Part shown: positions 58,839 through 64,000 of the stretch, piece after piece
Numbering within the stretch: position 1 is the stretch's first letter
Layout of the letters: every line of letters begins with the position of its first letter
Notes under the pieces: generated by a model
Told to the model about the DNA's origin: nothing
Database searches by the model: none
What the model saw: the letters and a program-made list of their open reading frames with translations, nothing else
Made by a program: the position numbers and the translations under genes
From: Candidatus Ideonella esbjergensis
GTDB taxonomy: Bacteria; Pseudomonadota; Gammaproteobacteria; Burkholderiales; Burkholderiaceae_C
Direction of reading: 5' to 3'
DNA length: 64,000 bases
Assembly (NCBI GenBank): GCA_016710065.1
Contig: JADJLP010000004.1
Location: 1 to 64,000 of the forward strand

Positions 58839-59744
58839 ATGCCGAACTACAAAACCCTCGAAGACGCGATCGGACACACCCCTCTGGTGCGCTTGCAGCG
58901 CGTGGCCGGGCCTGAGTTGGCGGCCCGTGGCAATGTCATCCTGGGCAAGCTTGAGGGCAACAACCCGGCCGGCTCGGTGAAGGACCGCCCAGCCATCAGC
59001 ATGATCCGCCGCGCCGAGGAGCGTGGCGACATCCTGCCGGGCGACACGCTGATCGAGGCCACCTCGGGCAACACCGGCATCGCGCTGGCCATGGCGGCAG
59101 CCATCAAGGGCTATCGCATGGTGCTGATCATGCCGGAGGACTTGTCCATTGAGCGCGCCCAGACCATGAAGGCTTTTGGCGCCGAACTCATCCTCACGCC
59201 CAAGTCGGGCGGCATGGAACTGGCACGCGACCTGGCCGAGCAGATGCAGAAGGACGGCAAGGGCCGCGTGCTGGACCAGTTTGCCAACGGCGACAACCCG
59301 CGCATCCACTACGAGACGACGGGCCCCGAGATCTGGGCCGACACCGAAGGCCGCATCACCCACTTCGTGAGTGCCATGGGCACCACCGGCACCATCACTG
59401 GCGTGTCGCGCTTTCTGAAAGAGCAGAACCCGGCCGTGCGCATCGTCGGCGCGCAACCGGCCGAGGGCTCGCGCATCCCCGGCATCCGCAAGTGGCCAGA
59501 GGCCTACCTGCCCAAGATCTACGACCCCAAGGCCGTGGACGAACTGGTGCTGGTGAGCCAGGGCGATGCCGAAGACATGGCGCGCCGGCTGGCGGCCGAA
59601 GAGGGTTTGTTCGCCGGCATTTCGGCGGCAGGCGCCTGCTGGGTTGCACTGCAACTCGCGCGCACCGTGGAGAACGCCACCATCGTCTTTGTGGTCTGTG
59701 ACCGGGGCGACCGCTATCTGTCCACGGGCGTGTTCCCCGCCTGA
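58839..59744 (+). CDS. cysM: Cysteine synthase B
   Basis: 301 residues. PLP enzyme making cysteine (or S-sulfocysteine) from O-acetylserine. PLP-Lys48 is in NNPAGSVKDRPA, ATSGNTGIALA binds the substrate, and GTTGTITG binds the phosphate. The missing loop and ending LSTGVFPA are typical of CysM rather than CysK. ATG 58839 is the family start. The NUDIX gene follows 8 bases after the stop. Confidence 0.95.
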   Translation: MPNYKTLEDAIGHTPLVRLQRVAGPELAARGNVILGKLEGNNPAGSVKDRPAISMIRRAEERGDILPGDTLIEATSGNTGIALAMAAAIKGYRMVLIMPEDLSIERAQTMKAFGAELILTPKSGGMELARDLAEQMQKDGKGRVLDQFANGDNPRIHYETTGPEIWADTEGRITHFVSAMGTTGTITGVSRFLKEQNPAVRIVGAQPAEGSRIPGIRKWPEAYLPKIYDPKAVDELVLVSQGDAEDMARRLAAEEGLFAGISAAGACWVALQLARTVENATIVFVVCDRGDRYLSTGVFPA

Positions 59745-59752
59745 TCTTTGGC

Positions 59753-60292
59753 ATGTCAGCCGAGTTCCGTTACTGCCCGCAGTGCGCCACGCCGCTGGCG
59801 CTGATCGTGGCCGACGAGGACGGTGGCCCGAAGCAGCGGCTGCGCTGCCAGGCCTGCGATTTCACCCACTGGAACAACCCCACGCCGGTGCTGGCGGCGG
59901 TGGTGCAGTGCGCTGACCAGGGCGGGCGTTTGCTGCTGGCTCGCAACGCGGCCTGGAGCGGGCGCATGTTCGCGCTGATCACCGGCTTCATGGAGGCCGG
60001 CGAAACACCAGAGGGCGGCATCGCGCGTGAGGTGCTTGAAGAAACTGCGCTGGTGGCCGAATCGGTCAAGCTCATCGGTGTGTACGACTTCCAGCGCATG
60101 AACCAGGTGATCATGGCCTACCACGTGGTGGCGCGCGGCGAGATCCGGCTCTCGCCCGAACTGGCAGAGTACAAGCTCTTCGAGCCAGGCGACGCGCGGT
60201 GCTGGCCGGCCGGCACCGGCTACGCACTGGCCGACTGGCTGCGTGGCCAAGGCCTGGTGCCCCAGTTCATCGAGTGGCCGGCACGTCCTTAG
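59753..60292 (+). CDS. NUDIX hydrolase with N-terminal zinc ribbon
   Basis: 179 residues. Zinc ribbon with Cys8/11 and Cys32/35 (CPQC, CQAC), then a NUDIX domain whose box GFMEAGETPEGGIAREVLEET spans 78-98 with all catalytic residues present. This is the layout of the NudC/ADP-ribose-type family, but NudC's SQPWPFPxS motif is absent, so the substrate is a nucleoside diphosphate-X of unknown kind. It is probably co-transcribed with cysM and followed closely by the TusA-like gene. Confidence 0.9.
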   Translation: MSAEFRYCPQCATPLALIVADEDGGPKQRLRCQACDFTHWNNPTPVLAAVVQCADQGGRLLLARNAAWSGRMFALITGFMEAGETPEGGIAREVLEETALVAESVKLIGVYDFQRMNQVIMAYHVVARGEIRLSPELAEYKLFEPGDARCWPAGTGYALADWLRGQGLVPQFIEWPARP

Positions 60293-60324
60293 AATGCAGG
60301 GCAGCGACAGACTAAAGGTCAGAC

Positions 60325-60552
60325 ATGGAAGCGCACAAGGAAATCGACACCCGGGGCCTGAACTGCCCCTTGCCCATCCTGAAGGCCAAGAAGGCCCTGG
60401 CCGACATGGGTAGCGGGCAGGTGCTCAAGGTGGTGGCCACCGACCCGGGCTCGAACCGCGATTTCCAGGCCTTTGCGCGCCAGACCGGCCACGAACTGCT
60501 GGAGCAGCAAACTGTGGGCGCGGATTTCATCCACATGCTGCGCCACCGCTGA
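60325..60552 (+). CDS. TusA-like sulfurtransferase
   Basis: 75 residues. Two-layer fold with the sulfur-carrying Cys14 in RGLNCPLPILKAKKAL. TusA-family proteins relay persulfide sulfur to tRNA thiolation, molybdenum cofactor or sulfur oxidation. It lies 32 bases after the NUDIX gene and in the same direction as cysM, giving a small sulfur-linked cluster. A strong terminator follows. Confidence 0.92.
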   Translation: MEAHKEIDTRGLNCPLPILKAKKALADMGSGQVLKVVATDPGSNRDFQAFARQTGHELLEQQTVGADFIHMLRHR

Positions 60553-60571
60553 GCCATCCGGCACAACCAAC

Positions 60572-60595
60572 AAGGGCCTGCAAAAGCAGGCCCTT
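60572..60595. terminator. Bidirectional rho-independent terminator between tusA-like gene and galU
   Basis: AAGGGCCTGC-AAAA-GCAGGCCCTT: a perfect 10-bp stem with A/T flanks on both sides, between two convergent genes. Confidence 0.85.
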
Positions 60596-60616
60596 TGTCT
60601 TTCCGGCGGCTGCCGA

Positions 60617-61483
60617 TCAGAGCGCCAGCGTCTTGAGATAGCTCCTGAAGCCCGGCCCCAGTTCCGGGTGGGCCAGGGCCAGTTCCACATTGGCTTGTAG
60701 GAAGCCTTCCTTGCTGCCGCAGTCGTAGCGCTGGCCCTCGTAGCGATAGGCAAACACCTTCTCGCGACGCATCAGAGAGGCGATGCCGTCGGTGAGCTGG
60801 ATCTCGCCACCCACTCCGCGCGGCAGGTTGGTGATTTCCTTGAACACGCCCGGCGTGAGGATGTAGCGGCCGGCCACGCCTAGTCGAGAGGGAGCCACTT
60901 CGGGCGCAGGCTTCTCGACAATGTGGGTCAGGTCCATGATGCGGTCGTTGATGGCCGTGCCGGCCACGATGCCGTAGCGCCGGGTGTGCTCGGCCGGCAC
61001 TTCTTGCACCGCCAGGATAGAGGCCTGCCACTCTTCGAACTGCTCCACCATTTGCTTCATGATGGACGGCTGGCCCACCATCAGGTCGTCGGCCAGCAGC
61101 ACGGCGAAGGGCTCGTTCACAATCACCGACTGCGCGCACAGCACCGCATGGCCCAGGCCCAGGGCGCGGGACTGGCGGATGTAGATGCACTCCATGTCGT
61201 CGGGCTTGATGGAGTGCACCAGATCCAGCAAATCCTGCTTGCCGGCCACTTCCAGCTCGTGCTCCAGCTCGTAGGCGGTGTCGAAATGGTCGGGGATGGC
61301 GCGCTTGTTGCGGCCGTTCACGAAGATCATCTGCCGTATTCCGGCCGAGTAGGCCTCTTCCACCGCGTACTGGATCAGCGGCTTGTCCACCACGGGCAGC
61401 ATCTCTTTCGGCTGGGCCTTGGTGGCCGGCAGAAAGCGGGTGCCCAGGCCGGCGACGGGGAAGACGGCTTTGTTGACCTTCAT
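60617..61483 (-). CDS. galU: UTP-glucose-1-phosphate uridylyltransferase
   Basis: 288 residues. Makes UDP-glucose from UTP and glucose-1-phosphate; it feeds polysaccharide synthesis and would supply the donor sugar for the cyclic glucan synthase encoded at 13-22 kb. Motifs: nucleotide-binding GLGTRFLPATKAQPKEMLP (12-30), IYIRQSRALGLGHAV, VLLADDLMVG, IVEKPAP, and the late GEIQLTDGI and YDCGSKEGFL. It is full length and lies 29 bases downstream of valS, probably in the same transcript. Confidence 0.96.
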   Translation of the reverse strand: MKVNKAVFPVAGLGTRFLPATKAQPKEMLPVVDKPLIQYAVEEAYSAGIRQMIFVNGRNKRAIPDHFDTAYELEHELEVAGKQDLLDLVHSIKPDDMECIYIRQSRALGLGHAVLCAQSVIVNEPFAVLLADDLMVGQPSIMKQMVEQFEEWQASILAVQEVPAEHTRRYGIVAGTAINDRIMDLTHIVEKPAPEVAPSRLGVAGRYILTPGVFKEITNLPRGVGGEIQLTDGIASLMRREKVFAYRYEGQRYDCGSKEGFLQANVELALAHPELGPGFRSYLKTLAL

Positions 61484-61512
61484 GACATGTCCTTGTTCTT
61501 GGATGCTTTGAC

Positions 61513-64000
61513 TCAGGCCGCAGGCAGCTTGCCGAGTTGGTCGCGCAGGCTTACCAGGGTGCGGCCGAAATCGGCCAAGCGCTGGCGCTCTTGCGCCACC
61601 ACGGTCTCGGGTGCACGCGCCACGAAGCTCTCGTTGCCCAGCTTGGCTTCGGCCTTCACCACTTCGCCCTCGATGCGTTTGATTTCCTTGCCCAGGCGTT
61701 CGCGCTCGGCGGCCACGTCGATCTCCACCTTCAACGCGAGCCGGGCCTCGCCCTGCACCAGCACCGGCGCCATTTGTGTGGCGGCGGTGAACTCAGTCTC
61801 GCCGCGCAGCAGCGTGACCTCGCTGAGCTTGCTCAAGGCTTTGATCAGCGGTGCGGCCTGGGAGATGAATGCATCGTCACCCAGGGCGATCAGCGGCACG
61901 CGCTCCGCCGGCGAAAGGCCCATCTCGCCGCGCAGCGTGCGGCAGGCACCCACGAAGTCCTTGAGCTTGGCCACCCAAGCGTCGGCCACGGGGTCGATGC
62001 GTTCGGGTTGCGCCTGCGGGTAGGGCGCGCTGGCGATGGTGTCAGCGCCCTTGCGGCCAGCCACCAGCGCCACGGCGTCCCACAGCTCGGCGGTAATGAA
62101 GGGCGCCACCGGGTGCAGCAAGCGCAGCACGGTCTCCAGCGTGCGTATCAGGGTGCGGCGTGTGGCGCGCTGCTGGGCTTCGTTGCCACCCTGGATCTGC
62201 ACCTTGGCGATTTCCAGGTACCAGTCGCAGAACTCGTCCCAGACGAACTGGTAGATGGTGTTGGCCACGTTGTCGAGCCGGTACTCGGCAAAGCCCTGGG
62301 CCACGGCGGCTTCCACGCGCTGCAGCTCGCTGCTGATCCAGCGGTCGGCAGGGCTGAAATCCATGTAGCCGTGGGCCGAGCCACCCACGGCACAGTCTGC
62401 CTTGGTGTGCTCCTTCAGGCCGCAATCCTGGCCTTCGCAGTTCATCAGCGTGAACTTGGTGGCGTTCCAAAGTTTGTTGCAGAAGTTGCGGTAGCCCTCG
62501 CAGCGCTTGCTGTCGAAGTTGACCGAGCGGCCCAGGGTGGCCATGGCCGCAAAGGTGAAGCGCAGCGCGTCGGCGCCGTAGCCTGGAATGCCGTCGGGAA
62601 ACTCTTTCTCTGTGGCCTTGCGCACCTTGGGTGCGGTCTCGGGCTTGCGCAGGCCTGTAGCCCGCTTGTCCAGCAACTCGGGCAGGGCGATTCCGGCTAT
62701 CAAATCCACCGGGTCGAGCACGTTGCCCTCAGACTTGCTCATCTTCTTGCCATGGGCGTCCAGCACCAGGCCGTGGATGTACACATGCTTGAACGGCACG
62801 CCACCGGTGAAGTGCTTGGTCATCATGATCATCCGGGCGACCCAGAAGAAGATGATGTCGTAGCCGGTGACCAGCACGCTGCTGGGCAGGAAGAGATCCT
62901 GTTCTATCGTCTGGGCTGGCCAGCCCAGCGTGCTGAAGGGCACCAGGGCCGATGAATACCAGGTGTCGAGCACGTCCTCGTCGCGGGTGAGGGCGCCGCT
63001 GTAGCCGGCGGCCGTGGCCTTGGCGCGGGCCTCGGTCTCGCTGCGGGCTACGAAGAGTTCGCCGGCCTCGCCGTACCAGGCCGGGATCTGATGGCCCCAC
63101 CACAGCTGGCGCGAGATGCACCAGTCCTGGATGTTCTTCATCCACTGGTTGTAGGTGTTGACCCAGTTCTCGGGCACGAACTTCACGTCGCCCGATTCCA
63201 CGGCCTCGATGGCCTCTTGTGCGATGCTCTTGCCATTCGCGCCGGCCTTGCTCATGGCGACGAACCACTGGTCGGTGAGCATGGGTTCGATCACCTGGCC
63301 GGTGCGGGCGCAGCGCGGCACCATCAGCTTGTGCTTCTTCACCTCCACCAGCAGGCCTTCGGCCTCAAAGCGGGCCACCAACTGCTTGCGGGCAGCGAAT
63401 CGGTCCAGGCCCACGTACTCGGCCGGAATGTCGGTGGCCTCATGGGCGCTCACCCGGGCTTCCAGGTCGAAGATGGTGAGCATGGGGAGCTTGTGCCGCA
63501 GGCCCACCTGGTAGTCGTTCTGGTCGTGCGCCGGGGTCACCTTGACCACGCCGGTGCCGAAGGCCTTGTCCACGTACTCGTCGGCGATCACCGGCACCAG
63601 TCGGCCGGTGATGGGCAGCTTCACTTGTTTGCCAATGAGATGCGTGTAGCGCTCATCCTCGGGGTGCACCATCACGGCGGTGTCGCCCAGCATGGTCTCG
63701 GGCCGGGTGGTGGCCACCACCAGCGATTCGTCGGAACCTTCCACCGGGTAGCGGATGTGCCAGAGCGAGCCGTCTTCCTCTTCGCTCTCCACCTCCAGGT
63801 CGGACACGGCGGATTTCAGCACCGGGTCCCAGCTCACCAGCCGCTTGCCGCGGTAGATCAGGCCTTCGTCGAACAGGCGCACGAAGGTTTCGGTGACGAC
63901 GTTCGAGAGCTTTTCGTCCATCGTGAAGTACTCGTGCTGCCAGCTCACGCTGTCGCCCATGCGGCGCATCTGCTGGGTGATGGTGGCGCCCGATTGCTGC
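61513..64000 (-). CDS. valS: Valyl-tRNA synthetase, 5' end outside the window
   Basis: At least 829 C-terminal residues; the frame is open to the right edge. Class I synthetase: editing-domain blocks (VATTRPETMLGDTAVMVHP, GTGVVKVTPAHDQND), the KMSKS signature at KKMSKSEGNVLDP (about 62,740), the anticodon domain (SELQRVEAAVAQGFAEYRL) and a C-terminal coiled coil (ERERLGKEIKRIEGEVVKAEAKL), which is typical of ValRS and separates it from IleRS. The HIGH motif lies beyond the window. Confidence 0.96.
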   Translation of the reverse strand, partial: QQSGATITQQMRRMGDSVSWQHEYFTMDEKLSNVVTETFVRLFDEGLIYRGKRLVSWDPVLKSAVSDLEVESEEEDGSLWHIRYPVEGSDESLVVATTRPETMLGDTAVMVHPEDERYTHLIGKQVKLPITGRLVPVIADEYVDKAFGTGVVKVTPAHDQNDYQVGLRHKLPMLTIFDLEARVSAHEATDIPAEYVGLDRFAARKQLVARFEAEGLLVEVKKHKLMVPRCARTGQVIEPMLTDQWFVAMSKAGANGKSIAQEAIEAVESGDVKFVPENWVNTYNQWMKNIQDWCISRQLWWGHQIPAWYGEAGELFVARSETEARAKATAAGYSGALTRDEDVLDTWYSSALVPFSTLGWPAQTIEQDLFLPSSVLVTGYDIIFFWVARMIMMTKHFTGGVPFKHVYIHGLVLDAHGKKMSKSEGNVLDPVDLIAGIALPELLDKRATGLRKPETAPKVRKATEKEFPDGIPGYGADALRFTFAAMATLGRSVNFDSKRCEGYRNFCNKLWNATKFTLMNCEGQDCGLKEHTKADCAVGGSAHGYMDFSPADRWISSELQRVEAAVAQGFAEYRLDNVANTIYQFVWDEFCDWYLEIAKVQIQGGNEAQQRATRRTLIRTLETVLRLLHPVAPFITAELWDAVALVAGRKGADTIASAPYPQAQPERIDPVADAWVAKLKDFVGACRTLRGEMGLSPAERVPLIALGDDAFISQAAPLIKALSKLSEVTLLRGETEFTAATQMAPVLVQGEARLALKVEIDVAAERERLGKEIKRIEGEVVKAEAKLGNESFVARAPETVVAQERQRLADFGRTLVSLRDQLGKLPAA

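Overview
The window is GC-rich chromosomal DNA from a betaproteobacterium of the Burkholderiales, most likely a Comamonadaceae member (Hydrogenophaga/Acidovorax-like). This is inferred from codon use, the REP-type repeats and the gene repertoire. About 60 protein genes, one tRNA-Leu and one complete insertion sequence can be supported.

1-32 kb is an accessory, envelope- and stress-oriented region. It starts with the tail of an unidentified gene and a carbamate kinase. An IS1380-family element (1565-3189, 4-bp target duplication) has cut a small gene in two. Next come a diguanylate cyclase, a yqjD/yqjE/yqjK-like operon with a YXWGXW-repeat protein, a NarX/NarL-type two-component pair with a receiver-only protein, several secreted proteins and lipoproteins, a BrkB/YihY membrane protein, and a very large cyclic beta-1,2-glucan synthase gene (ndvB type) split by one in-frame TAA. 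After these lie a CbpA-like J-protein with a fatty-acid hydroxylase, two tandem Crp/Fnr-family regulators, fumarase C, two DUF4398/OmpA lipoproteins, and a PRC-barrel/CsbD/cupin operon. A 5-4-5 palindrome close to GTGCG-N4-CGCAC recurs about 13 times in the intergenic gaps of this region, including upstream of both Crp/Fnr genes. Several copies have a C(A/T)TA-type hexamer at a constant distance. This looks like a class-II activated regulon run by one or both of the local Crp/Fnr proteins.

32-41 kb is mostly housekeeping: folA, thyA, an ABC exporter with a divergent MarR regulator and a clear operator, an SDR, flavin reductase, an RluA-type pseudouridine synthase with an esterase, and ferredoxin-NADP reductase.

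41-47.4 kb is a compact electron-transfer island. It encodes a Cyc2-like fused monoheme cytochrome-porin, two diheme periplasmic cytochromes, a NapC/NirT tetraheme quinol-linked cytochrome, another diheme cytochrome and a dedicated NarX/NarL-type two-component system. There are eleven CXXCH haem sites in all. This is the best candidate for an undescribed system: an outer-membrane-to-quinone electron conduit, possibly for Fe(II) oxidation or another extracellular donor or acceptor.

47.4-64 kb holds a glutarate module (CoA-transferase, glutaryl-CoA dehydrogenase, LysR), a metal-uptake operon (CruR-like DUF2946 leader, TonB-dependent receptor, PepSY protein, with a LysE exporter downstream), a CDP-6-deoxyglucoseen-reductase-like flavoprotein, an epimerase, a rhomboid protease, tRNA-Leu(CAA), cysM, a zinc-ribbon NUDIX hydrolase, a TusA-like protein, galU, and the 3' part of valS, which runs off the right edge.
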